Source: Clostridia bacterium (GTDB lineage Bacteria > Bacillota > Clostridia > Christensenellales > CAG-1252). From it: 64,000 bases of DNA. Below, one piece after another: positions 55,615 through 64,000 of this stretch. The translations under genes were made by a program, and so were the position numbers. Position 1 is the first letter of the stretch. The number at the start of each line of letters is the position of its first letter. Below the pieces are notes generated by a model. The model worked only from the letters and a program-made list of their open reading frames with translations. It did not search any database and was not told the DNA's origin. The DNA lies in contig JAIKVL010000006.1 of assembly GCA_024685775.1 (NCBI GenBank), positions 1 to 64,000 of the forward strand, in the 5' to 3' direction.

Positions 55615-55643
55615 ATTATACGACGCTTGTCGCTGTTTGTCAA
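55615..55643 (-). promoter_or_regulatory. tracrRNA promoter
   Basis: On the minus strand TTGACA (55638-55643), 17 bases, TATAAT (55615-55620), a perfect consensus. Transcription is expected from about 55608. The -35 box ends 17 bases before the cas9 ATG and next to its AAAGGAG, so the cas9 promoter must overlap the tracrRNA gene. Confidence 0.88.
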
Positions 55644-55660
55644 TATAAAAGGAGAAAAAT

Positions 55661-58600
55661 ATGGAAAAATTATACATAGGACTTGATATCGGAACAAATT
55701 CCGCAGGAATCGCTTGCTCGGACGAGAACTACGATCTTGTTCGTGCGAAAGGTAAAGATTGCTGGGCGACAAGGCTTTTTGACGAAGCAAGTACCGCCGC
55801 GGATCGAAGAGTTAAGCGGACGGCTAGGCGGCGTTTGGCAAGGAGAAAGCAACGTATTTCGTATTTGCAAGAAGTGTTTTCGCCCTTTATTTCGGACAAG
55901 CAGTTTTTTATTCGTTTGAAAAACAGCCAACTTTTGCCGGAAGATAAAGATGAGTCTCTCGGTGGCGATAAAAATTCATTGTTTGCGGATATTGAATTTA
56001 ACGATAAAGCGTTCCACAAGAAATTTCCGACGATATATCATTGGAGAAAGTATTTGCAAACTGCGGACGAAAAAGATATTCGGCTTTATTATCTTGCTTT
56101 GCATCATATCATTAAATATCGCGGACATTTCCTTTTTGAAGGGGAGGCGGGATCGGATTTCAGAGATTGTAATAGATTATTCAAAGCGTTGGAATCCGCT
56201 TTGGAAGATTTGGGATGGGAAAACAAACCCTCTTTTGATTCCGCGAAAATCGAAGACGCAAAAGGGATTTTGTTGGACGGAAAAAAGCGGCTTCGCGACA
56301 AACAGTCGGAATTGGAAAGGCTTTTCGGTATTGCGGATCCGAGCGGGAAAGAAATAATAAAAGGTATTTGCGGCGCAAAATTCGATCCGAAAAAACTTTT
56401 CCCAGATCAATATAAAGAAGAGAAGTCCTTTTCTTTGGCAGAAATGAACGAAGAAACGTTTGAAGCGCTTCAAGCGACCTACGGCGACGATTTTTTGCTT
56501 CTTGAAGCGATGAGGTCATTATATAACTATTTTGTTTTCGAAAGGCTTCTCAAAAACCAATCGGATATTTCTTCTGCGATGATTGCCGTTTATGAAAAGC
56601 ACAAGAGTGATTTGAAGCGTTTGAAGGAGTTTTTAAGAAAGAATTGCGATAAAGAAACGTATAAAAAAATGTTTTCGGATAATGCGTACGATTCCGTTAA
56701 AAAAACGGGGAACTATGCGAATTACGTCGGTTTTACGAAAGAAAGGGGTAAAAAAGTCACACGTACGCACGTTCCTTACGAAGGATTTTTGGAATACTTG
56801 AAGAAGTTTTTGAACGAGCTTTCTTGCGAAGACGTTGCCGAGCGGGATGCTATTCTTTCGGAAGTCGAAGAAAAGACTTTTCTTCCGCAGATATTGCACT
56901 CGGATAACGGCTTGATTCCGAATCAAATCAATAAAGCGGAACTTGAAAAAATTGTTCGGAATATGGTTCGAAATCTTCCCGAAACCGCGGAAATGGCGGA
57001 AAAAATCAAACCGATTTTCGAGTATAGAATCCCGTATTACGTCGGGCCGCTTTCCGGAACCGATCGTTCTAATTGTTGGATGGTCAAAAAACCGGGAATG
57101 GAAGGTGAAAGAATAACTCCGTGGAATTTTGACGAAGTCGTGGATAAAGCCGCGTCTAATGAAGAGTTTATGCGTCGAATGACGAATAAGTGTACCTATT
57201 TGCACGCCGAGGACGTTTTGCCGAAAGGTTCCGTTTACTATCAAAAGTACGACGTATTGAACCAACTGAACACACTTCTCTTGAATGGGCAGCGCATTTC
57301 TTTGGAATTGAAACAGGAGGTTTTTAATAATCTTTTCCTTGTAAAAAAGAACGTCACCGTAAAATCGATCAAGGATTATCTCGTTCGAAGCGGGAGAATA
57401 TCCGAATCCGAGAAATCAAACGTTCAAATATCGGGAGAGGAAGATTTTAAGGCAAGCATGTCTTCTTATCTCGCGCTGAAAAGCGTCCTCGGTGATTTTG
57501 TCGATCGCGATTATAGGAGCGGCGGTCGCGTTTGCGAAGACATTATCTTATGGCACACGCTGAATACCGACAAAAACGTCGTTATGAAACTTGTAGAGAA
57601 TAAGTATGGTTCGATCCCCGAGATCCGTGAGAATATGGGAAGGATCAAAGGGCTTGTCTTTAAGGATTTCGGAAGGTTTTCCGAGCGTTTCCTGACGGGA
57701 CTTCGCGTAACCGATCCCGAGAGCGGCGAGAATCTTTCGATTTTGGATCTATTATATGAAACGCAAATGAATCTGAACGAGATCCTTTTCGATGAAAGAT
57801 TTGGCTTTATGGATATGATCCGCGAAGAAAACGGGGAAGAAAGCGCGGAGATCACGAAAAAAGATATCGATGAATTGTACGTTTCGCCTGCCGTTAAAAG
57901 AGGGATCCATCAGAGTTTGAAAATGGTGGACGAGTATGTCGCGGCGATCGGGAAGATTCCCGATAAGATTTTCGTGGAAGTAACGAGAGGGGAAGAGAAG
58001 GATAAAAAAGGAAAGAAAACCGAATCGAGAAAATCCAAGTTGCAAAAACTCTATAAGAATTTGGAAGGGATCGATCATCTCGTTAAAGAATTGGAAAAGA
58101 TCGAAGAGAAGAAGCTCAAAAGCGAGCGTTTGTATCTCTATTTCCGCCAACTCGGAAAGTGTATGTATTCGGGGAAAGAGATCGACATCCGCGCGCTTTC
58201 GACCGATCAATATGACGTCGATCATATTCTTCCGAGATGCTATATTAAAGATGACAGTTTGGACAACAAGGTTCTCGTATTGAGAAGCAAAAATGAAGAA
58301 AAGCGCGATATTTTCCCGTTGCCGAAAGGTCTTGTTTCCGAAGAGGCTCGCAAGCATTGGGAATTGCTTCGCAAAAAAAATATGATCGGAGGAATTACAT
58401 ACGAGCGTTTGACGCGCGTGGAACCTTTAACGGAGGGAGAATATCAAGACTTTATCAACCGCCAAAGAACGATAACCGATCAAACGGCGAAAGCGGTGGC
58501 GGAACTGCTTAAAAGAAAATACAAAGATTCAAAAATCGTTTACAGCCGCGCGAAAAACGTTTCGGATTTCAGAAATAAATTCGGAATCCATAAATGCCGC

Positions 58601-59683
58601 GAGACGAATGATTTGCACCATGCGCGTGACGCGTATTTGAATATCGTCGTCGGAAACGTGTACGATGTTCGGTTTTCTACTCCGCAGTATATCCATTCCA
58701 AAGTCGGAGATGAATGGCGCGAATATAATCTTAAAAAACTCTTTGAGCGCGACGTCAAGGGCGCTTGGATCGCCGAGGGTGGAAAGACGATTACTAACGT
58801 TAAGAAAGTCGTACAAAAGACGAGTATGTGTGTTACGCGCTATGCTTTTTGCAATCACGGAAAATTTTATGATGAAACGGTATACGGAAAGGGCGATACC
58901 TGTATTCGAGAGCCGAGAAAAAAGAATTTGCCGATAGAAAAGTACGGCGGATTCAGCAGCTTGAAAACAGCGTATTTCGCAATCGTTTTATCAAAAGGCA
59001 AAAAAGGCAAGGAGATCAAAACAATCGAAGCGATCCCCGTTTTGTGGGATTATCGGGCGCAGTCGGATCCGAGCGCAATCCAAACCTATTTGGAAAGCTA
59101 TTTGAAAGATCCGAATATCTTGATTCCGAAGGTCAAAATTAAACAATTGGTCAAATATAACGGAACGCTATTATGTCTTGCGGGTGTTTCTGATAATCGT
59201 TTGATTTATCATAATGCAATTGAATGCTTTACGGATAACAAAACCGATCTTTATGTAAAAGACCTCGGGAAATTCTCGGAAGCGGAAAAGACTTGGGATA
59301 AAGACGAGTATATGATTCAAGTCAATCGTTTCGGTCAAATCGCTCGAAAAATCGATAGAGAGCAAAACCTTGCGCTTTACGATTGGCTGATCAAAAAACT
59401 TGAAACAAATGAATATGGAAGAGTTTTAGCATTCAAGTTTGTAAAAACAGAGATCGTATCTCGGAGTGAAAAATTCAAGGAATTGTCACTTTTGGATCAA
59501 GCCAAAATACTTCTTGAAGTCTTTAAGTTTTTGAAGTGTGATGCAACAGAGGCGAATTTGAAAGCGGTTGGTGGATCCAGTCGATGTGGAACAATCAGAA
59601 TGAATAAAGATATAACCGATGTTGATTTCCGTCTTGTCCATCAGTCTCCCTGCGGGTTGATCGTTCGCGAAGAAAAGGTTTGA
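55661..59683 (+). CDS. cas9: CRISPR-associated endonuclease Cas9 (type II-A)
   Basis: 1340 residues, AAAGGAG before the ATG. RuvC-I IGLDIGTNSAGIA with D9; arginine-rich bridge helix RRVKRTARRRLARRKQRISY (about 50-69); helical recognition lobe to about 760; RuvC-II PDKIFVEVTRGE with E773; HNH YDVDHILPRCYIKDDSLDNK with D854, H855 and N878; RuvC-III HHARDAYLNIVVGN with H987 and D990. All six active-site positions are intact. The C-terminal part (about 1100-1340) is the PAM-interacting region, whose specificity cannot be read by eye. Size, tracrRNA bulge and presence of csn2 place it in II-A. Confidence 0.96.
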   Translation: MEKLYIGLDIGTNSAGIACSDENYDLVRAKGKDCWATRLFDEASTAADRRVKRTARRRLARRKQRISYLQEVFSPFISDKQFFIRLKNSQLLPEDKDESLGGDKNSLFADIEFNDKAFHKKFPTIYHWRKYLQTADEKDIRLYYLALHHIIKYRGHFLFEGEAGSDFRDCNRLFKALESALEDLGWENKPSFDSAKIEDAKGILLDGKKRLRDKQSELERLFGIADPSGKEIIKGICGAKFDPKKLFPDQYKEEKSFSLAEMNEETFEALQATYGDDFLLLEAMRSLYNYFVFERLLKNQSDISSAMIAVYEKHKSDLKRLKEFLRKNCDKETYKKMFSDNAYDSVKKTGNYANYVGFTKERGKKVTRTHVPYEGFLEYLKKFLNELSCEDVAERDAILSEVEEKTFLPQILHSDNGLIPNQINKAELEKIVRNMVRNLPETAEMAEKIKPIFEYRIPYYVGPLSGTDRSNCWMVKKPGMEGERITPWNFDEVVDKAASNEEFMRRMTNKCTYLHAEDVLPKGSVYYQKYDVLNQLNTLLLNGQRISLELKQEVFNNLFLVKKNVTVKSIKDYLVRSGRISESEKSNVQISGEEDFKASMSSYLALKSVLGDFVDRDYRSGGRVCEDIILWHTLNTDKNVVMKLVENKYGSIPEIRENMGRIKGLVFKDFGRFSERFLTGLRVTDPESGENLSILDLLYETQMNLNEILFDERFGFMDMIREENGEESAEITKKDIDELYVSPAVKRGIHQSLKMVDEYVAAIGKIPDKIFVEVTRGEEKDKKGKKTESRKSKLQKLYKNLEGIDHLVKELEKIEEKKLKSERLYLYFRQLGKCMYSGKEIDIRALSTDQYDVDHILPRCYIKDDSLDNKVLVLRSKNEEKRDIFPLPKGLVSEEARKHWELLRKKNMIGGITYERLTRVEPLTEGEYQDFINRQRTITDQTAKAVAELLKRKYKDSKIVYSRAKNVSDFRNKFGIHKCRETNDLHHARDAYLNIVVGNVYDVRFSTPQYIHSKVGDEWREYNLKKLFERDVKGAWIAEGGKTITNVKKVVQKTSMCVTRYAFCNHGKFYDETVYGKGDTCIREPRKKNLPIEKYGGFSSLKTAYFAIVLSKGKKGKEIKTIEAIPVLWDYRAQSDPSAIQTYLESYLKDPNILIPKVKIKQLVKYNGTLLCLAGVSDNRLIYHNAIECFTDNKTDLYVKDLGKFSEAEKTWDKDEYMIQVNRFGQIARKIDREQNLALYDWLIKKLETNEYGRVLAFKFVKTEIVSRSEKFKELSLLDQAKILLEVFKFLKCDATEANLKAVGGSSRCGTIRMNKDITDVDFRLVHQSPCGLIVREEKV

Positions 59684-59684
59684 A

Positions 59685-60572
59685 ATGGGATTTCGCACGG
59701 TCATCGTCTCCTCGCGGTGCAAGATCGAGCATCGACTCAACTATCTTGTGCTTCGGGGAGAGTCGGAGAAAAAGATCTTTATCAAAGAGATCAACACGTT
59801 GATCGTGCAAAGTACCGCCGTGGCGCTGACTGCTTCCGCGCTATGCGAACTGACGAAAAATAACGTCAAAATCATTTTCTGCGATGAAAAATGCAATCCG
59901 CAAACCGAGCTCGTTCCGTATTATGGCGCGCATAACACGTCTAAGCGGTATAAAATGCAGATCGCTTGGAAAAGGCAAGTAAAGGAATCGGCTTGGATGG
60001 CGATCATTCGGCGAAAAATCCTGAATCAATCAGATTTTCTTCTTCGAAGAGGGTTTTCCGAAGAAAGCAAAATGCTTCGATCCTATGAAAAGTAGATTGA
60101 GCCTTTCGATCGAACGAATCGGGAAGGGCACGCGGCGAAAGTATATTTTAATTGCTTGTTTCCCGAGGGAGACGGAAGGCGTTCGGATACTTTTATCAAC
60201 GGTTGCCTGAATTACGGGTATGCCGTCCTGCTTTCCGCGATCAATCGTGAGATTTCGGCAAGCGGATATCTTACGCAACTCGGAATATGGCATGATAACG
60301 AATTCAATTCCTTTAATCTTTCGTGCGATTTGATCGAACCGTTTCGTATGGTCGTGGATGAAACGGCGTTCTCCTTGGAATCCGGAGACGAAGCGTTTAA
60401 GAAAAAAATGGCGAATATCCTAAACTATAATGCGGTGATGCAAGGGAAAAGCACGACGCTGGATATCGCGATAAAGCAATACGTTCGAAGTTTTTTGGAT
60501 TATATGAATTCGGACGGAGAAGGGGAGATAGCCTTTCCCGAGGGGATCGAAATCCAAGGTGACGTGCGGTAG
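59685..60572 (+). pseudogene. cas1: cas1 interrupted by one in-frame TAG
   Basis: A single frame of 296 codons encodes a normal-length type II Cas1, except that codon 137 (60093-60095) is TAG: ..SKMLRSYEK-stop-IEPFDRTNREGHAAK... The part before it (136 residues) is the N-terminal beta domain. All catalytic residues lie after it: the glutamate in NREGHAAKVYF, the histidine in LGIWHD and the acidic residue in DLIEPFR. GAG or CAG to TAG is one base change and fits the Glu/Gln expected here. No start with a ribosome site follows the stop. The natural end of the gene is also TAG (60570-60572), so TAG is used as a stop. Spacer integration is probably lost unless readthrough occurs. A sequencing error is possible. 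Confidence 0.85.
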
Positions 60573-60576
60573 ATTT

Positions 60577-60882
60577 ATGAGAGTGATCGTATTTTTTGAT
60601 TTGCCGATGGAAAGCGCAAAGAATCGCAGGGATTACGCGCAGTTCCATAAGTTTTTGATTAAGACGGGTTTTATTATGATGCAAAAATCCGTTTATACGA
60701 AATTGTCGGTCAATAACGTTATGACCGAATCGATAAAGGAAAGCGTAGAAAAGAATTGCCCTTCCGACGGGATCGTCGAAATGCTTGAAGTGACCGAGCG
60801 TCAATTTCTTAAAATCAAATATGTGATCGGGGAGAAGCAGACTTCCGTGATCGACAGTATGGATCGATTGATTGAATTATGA
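60577..60882 (+). CDS. cas2: CRISPR-associated protein Cas2
   Basis: 101 residues from the ATG at 60577 (MRVIVFFDLPMESAKNRRDY); a frame six codons longer is not needed. Ferredoxin-like fold, FFDLP with the conserved aspartate, and YTKLSVNN. In type II systems it forms the integrase core with Cas1. Its stop overlaps csn2 by four bases, so it is still translated in the operon although cas1 is interrupted. Confidence 0.92.
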   Translation: MRVIVFFDLPMESAKNRRDYAQFHKFLIKTGFIMMQKSVYTKLSVNNVMTESIKESVEKNCPSDGIVEMLEVTERQFLKIKYVIGEKQTSVIDSMDRLIEL

Positions 60883-61571
60883 TAACGCTCGCGCATAAAC
60901 ACATCGAAAGTAAAATGATCTTGAAAGCGGATTCCCCGCTTTTGCTTTTTGCGGAAGATCCGCGTGAGTTTTATGATCTTGGAAAAAACCTTATAGCGGT
61001 AGCGGAAGGGCAGGAATCGGATTTTTCTTTGTGGGACGGAGAAAAGCCATTGGAAGCGGCGTCAAGGACTGCCCTAATGCGCGATTATTTCAAAATCGAT
61101 TTCTCCGATAAAAAGATTCTGAATCTGTTATACAAAAAGTTGAAATCTGCGTTTTTCGAGGGCGCTTATATGCTCCCTTTGAATGAAATCAATGCGGGGA
61201 TCGGGCGCCTATTTGAAGATTTGTTTTCGGAAGTCGATTATTTGCTCGAATATTCCGAACCGAATTTGGATGATCTGATTAAGGCTTGCGCCGTAAAGCC
61301 CGCCGTCCAATATGAGAGTCTTTTGGAAGCGATCGTTTGTTATATTGATCTTTTTGTTCGTCTGAAAAACGTGGACGCTTTTCTTTTTATCGGTTTGAAG
61401 CAGGTTTTGCGTGATGAGGATCTCGCAGCGCTTTATCATCATTGCGAACTTGGAAAAGTCGGTTTGTTTTTGTTGGAACATCAAAAGACGCGTCCGATTC
61501 TGCCTTCCGAACGGGCAATTATTCTGACGGACGATTTATGTGAAATTGTTGAAAATATGATGGAAACGTGA
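60879..61571 (+). CDS. csn2: CRISPR-associated protein Csn2
   Basis: 230 residues, ATG overlapping the cas2 stop. The fit to Csn2 is in length, position, a beta-rich start (MITLAHKHIESKMILKADSP), PREFYDLGKN and a helical C-terminal half ending ILTDDLCEIVENMME. Csn2 forms a DNA-encircling ring used in spacer acquisition and defines subtype II-A. The array promoter lies inside its last codons. Confidence 0.88.
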   Translation: MITLAHKHIESKMILKADSPLLLFAEDPREFYDLGKNLIAVAEGQESDFSLWDGEKPLEAASRTALMRDYFKIDFSDKKILNLLYKKLKSAFFEGAYMLPLNEINAGIGRLFEDLFSEVDYLLEYSEPNLDDLIKACAVKPAVQYESLLEAIVCYIDLFVRLKNVDAFLFIGLKQVLRDEDLAALYHHCELGKVGLFLLEHQKTRPILPSERAIILTDDLCEIVENMMET

Positions 61572-61612
61572 TATAATTTTTGTATAAAACACAAGGCTAC
61601 GCTCCGTTTGAG
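61549..61612 (+). promoter_or_regulatory. CRISPR leader and array promoter
   Basis: TTGAAA (61549-61554), 17 bases, TATAAT (61572-61577): the promoter overlaps the 3' end of csn2. The transcribed leader before the first repeat is only about 28 nt and includes ACAAGGCT (61591-61598), complementary to AGCCTTGT in repeat 1 (61620-61627). The last bases, CGTTTGAG, echo the repeat start. Confidence 0.8.
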
Positions 61613-63826
61613 GTTTGAGAGCCTTGTTGTTTGAATAGGTTCTGAAACTCAGGCACGTCGATAACGACGGAAGGTGTTGTTTGAGAGCCTTGTTGTTTGA
61701 ATAGGTTCTGAAACTACCGCAAAGCGTGTAAGGTAAGATCATAAGTTTGAGAGCCTTGTTGTTTGAATAGGTTCTGAAACTCAACCCCCGCAATGAGATA
61801 AGGTGTGATAGTTTGAGAGCCTTGTTGTTTGAATAGGTTCTGAAACATCTTCTTCATGAACGTCGGTTCACGAATGGTTTGAGAGCCTTGTTGTTTGAAT
61901 AGGTTCTGAAACCCACCGCTACAAGGTTGTAGATCACAACTGGTTTGAGAGCCTTGTTGTTTGAATAGGTTCTGAAACACTCTTGCTACCCCCATACCTT
62001 CAGACATCGTTTGAGAGCCTTGTTGTTTGAATAGGTTCTGAAACTGAAGTTTTTCATGTTTTCTCCTTTGCCTTGTTTGAGAGCCTTGTTGTTTGAATAG
62101 GTTCTGAAACCGGCGCGGACGGAGCAAATTCGCGGACACGGTTTGAGAGCCTTGTTGTTTGAATAGGTTCTGAAACATATAGCCGTCGAGTTTTTCGACC
62201 TCGGTTGTTTGAGAGCCTTGTTGTTTGAATAGGTTCTGAAACACTTGGGAGGCAAGACTATCAATGGAAGCAGTTTGAGAGCCTTGTTGTTTGAATAGGT
62301 TCTGAAACAATATGATACTCTAAAAAATTTCCGCAATCGTTTGAGAGCCTTGTTGTTTGAATAGGTTCTGAAACCCTATAAACTTTGGATTCCTTACAAA
62401 AACGGTTTGAGAGCCTTGTTGTTTGAATAGGTTCTGAAACTTCTCGTCAACGATCAATCCGAGAACGCCTGTTTGAGAGCCTTGTTGTTTGAATAGGTTC
62501 TGAAACTATTGCATTATACTACTTCCTTTAACTGCGGTTTGAGAGCCTTGTTGTTTGAATAGGTTCTGAAACTGCGGACGGCTCGTCATGGAACCGTACT
62601 CGGTTTGAGAGCCTTGTTGTTTGAATAGGTTCTGAAACGTATATATTATACCAACTTCGATAACTCAAGTTTGAGAGCCTTGTTGTTTGAATAGGTTCTG
62701 AAACTTGCAAAACGCAATCTCGAACGGCTTTGCGGTTTGAGAGCCTTGTTGTTTGAATAGGTTCTGAAACTAGTCGATACGAGTGAGCTTCTATTCGGAG
62801 GTTTGAGAGCCTTGTTGTTTGAATAGGTTCTGAAACCGGTAAGATTGCGAAGCTTCTCTTGTATATGTTTGAGAGCCTTGTTGTTTGAATAGGTTCTGAA
62901 ACTTAACGGTTGCTGCGGTCGCAGAAGAAAGAGTTTGAGAGCCTTGTTGTTTGAATAGGTTCTGAAACTTTATGCGGCGGGCGAGTATGGATCCATAAGT
63001 TTGAGAGCCTTGTTGTTTGAATAGGTTCTGAAACAGGTCACACTTCCGAAAAGGTGCTTGTTCGGTTTGAGAGCCTTGTTGTTTGAATAGGTTCTGAAAC
63101 GTAGTATCGTTAGTTCTGAAAGAATGGCAGGTTTGAGAGCCTTGTTGTTTGAATAGGTTCTGAAACACTAATCCATATACGTTGAGTATCAACCAAGTTT
63201 GAGAGCCTTGTTGTTTGAATAGGTTCTGAAACAACGAACTACAATAAAACTGATTCAAAGCGGTTTGAGAGCCTTGTTGTTTGAATAGGTTCTGAAACAC
63301 GATCCACCGCGACCCATCGCTCACGGCGGTTTGAGAGCCTTGTTGTTTGAATAGGTTCTGAAACCATTTGTCACTTGACCTTTATGCGTTTATTGTTTGA
63401 GAGCCTTGTTGTTTGAATAGGTTCTGAAACATCCCTGATTATCGGCTCTTTCGTGCGTAGGTTTGAGAGCCTTGTTGTTTGAATAGGTTCTGAAACAAAG
63501 ATTCCCGTCTTTGTCCTTTGCAGTTCGTTTGAGAGCCTTGTTGTTTGAATAGGTTCTGAAACATGGCGACTACGGCGATTACAGGGGCGATTGTTTGAGA
63601 GCCTTGTTGTTTGAATAGGTTCTGAAACATATTGCACGCCGTTTCTCTTCGTGAAGACGTTTGAGAGCCTTGTTGTTTGAATAGGTTCTGAAACTTGCTG
63701 ACAAGCCGAGCCCAAAGAGATAGGGTTTGAGAGCCTTGTTGTTTGAATAGGTTCTGAAACTTGACCGACGAACAACGCCCCGAGAGTTGGGTTTGAGAGC
63801 CTTGTTGTTTGACTCGGTTTTGAAAC
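61613..63826 (+). CRISPR. Type II-A CRISPR array, 34 repeats and 33 spacers
   Basis: 36-bp repeats beginning GTTTGAGAGCCTTGTTGTTT and ending GGTTCTGAAAC recur at an exact 66-bp period from 61613 to 63791, so every spacer is 30 bp. The repeats appear identical except the last (63791-63826), which has ACTCGG and TTTTG changes in its right half; the decayed end is opposite the csn2-side leader, so the array is read on the plus strand and newest spacers are at the left. All 33 spacers appear distinct. None is obviously derived from this window, although I could only compare by eye. Confidence 0.98.
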
Positions 63827-63831
63827 CGGGT

Positions 63832-63862
63832 TGCGCGCAGGTAACAGATATACCTGCGCGCA
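63832..63862. terminator. Strong hairpin at the end of the CRISPR array
   Basis: TGCGCGCAGGTA-ACAGATA-TACCTGCGCGCA, a perfect 12-bp stem five bases after the last repeat. It lacks a T run, so it may stabilise or separate the array transcript rather than act as a classical terminator. Confidence 0.55.
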
Positions 63863-63867
63863 TTGAA

Positions 63868-63896
63868 TTGACGAATCGGATCCCGTTTGATATAAT
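63868..63896 (+). promoter_or_regulatory. Promoter of the TSCPD-domain gene
   Basis: TTGACG (63868-63873), 17 bases, TATAAT (63891-63896); the gene starts 29 bases later behind GGGAG. Confidence 0.8.
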
Positions 63897-63925
63897 TGAA
63901 AAAGAAACGAACGGGAGATTTTCAG

Positions 63926-64000
63926 ATGAAATACAGCTATAAGACGAAAAACACCTGCGCGGTGCAAATCGATTTCGATATGACGGACGGCATCGTCTCG
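63926..64000 (+). CDS. TSCPD-domain protein (partial, runs off the window)
   Basis: Only the first 25 codons are seen: MKYSYKTKNTCAVQIDFDMT and DGIVS. This start matches the small clostridial TSCPD-domain family (about 80 residues, related to the C-terminal domain of some ribonucleotide reductases), where a KTKGTC-like segment is followed by an I.F.....G pattern. The gene is outside the CRISPR unit, with its own promoter. Confidence 0.6.
   Translation, partial: MKYSYKTKNTCAVQIDFDMTDGIVS

Noticed and set aside
55661-59683. Classification as type II-C
   Set aside because: csn2 is present, Cas9 is of the long II-A size and the duplex bulge is of the II-A kind.
60093-60095. Genome-wide reassignment of TAG to an amino acid as the reason for the cas1 stop
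   Set aside because: cas1 itself ends in TAG and other genes in the window use all three stops as ordinary ends; no other gene here contains an internal TAG.
61714-63967. Several open frames made of repeating QNLFKQQGSQT, RTYSNNKALK or SEPIQTTRLSN units
   Set aside because: They are translations of the CRISPR array on its non-coding strand, not genes.

Overview
The window looks like a piece of an uncultured gut-type Clostridia (Bacillota) chromosome, about 50% GC. Reasons: the gene order rsmD-coaD-coiled-coil protein-ylbJ-tmcAL-pta-ackA-rpmF, sigma-A promoters, AGGAGG ribosome sites, many lipoboxes and no outer-membrane machinery. Christensenellales is a guess from overall style only.

Region 1 (1-6.2 kb) is mobile DNA: the 3' part of a large phage structural gene, then an AT-rich array of small minus-strand cassettes. 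Each cassette carries, or is a remnant of, a Cys/His-rich putative toxin translationally coupled (ATGA overlap) to a small SH3-like putative immunity protein. Cassettes are bounded by copies of what looks like the 3' tail of a tRNA-Ser gene (..CTCTCCGCCA) plus a hairpin terminator, and two of them begin with the same ~128 bp promoter/attenuator repeat. Region 2 (6.2-9 kb, minus) has two alpha/beta hydrolases and a metallo-beta-lactamase-fold enzyme. Region 3 (9-12.6 kb, minus) is a SipW-TasA-like export operon with a surface carbohydrate-binding protein and a cluster of dispersed repeats.

Region 4 (13.2-36.5 kb, plus) is a Gram-positive alpha-glucan (starch/glycogen) utilisation locus: four very large surface lipoproteins (one a GH13 alpha-amylase), a MalE-like binding protein, MalF/MalG-like permeases, a secreted type I pullulanase and an MsmX/UgpC-like ATPase with an extra ~300-residue C-terminus. 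Starch-binding modules are shared among the lipoproteins and the region 3 surface protein, so the flanking loci probably act together.

Region 5 (36.6-42.9 kb) is the F-type ATP synthase operon. No complete delta gene is present: only the delta C-terminal domain remains, fused to the N-terminus of alpha. Region 6 (42.9-55.5 kb) is housekeeping: aconitase-family hydratase, alanine racemase, 5-formyl-THF cyclo-ligase, RsmD, CoaD, YlbJ, TmcAL, Pta-AckA, L32, a WYL regulator and a CDF transporter.

Region 7 (55.5-63.9 kb) is a complete-looking type II-A CRISPR-Cas system: antisense tracrRNA, cas9 (1340 aa), cas1, cas2, csn2 and an array of 34 repeats and 33 spacers. cas1 carries one in-frame TAG before all its catalytic residues, so interference parts look intact while adaptation is doubtful. 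The window ends in the start of a TSCPD-domain gene.
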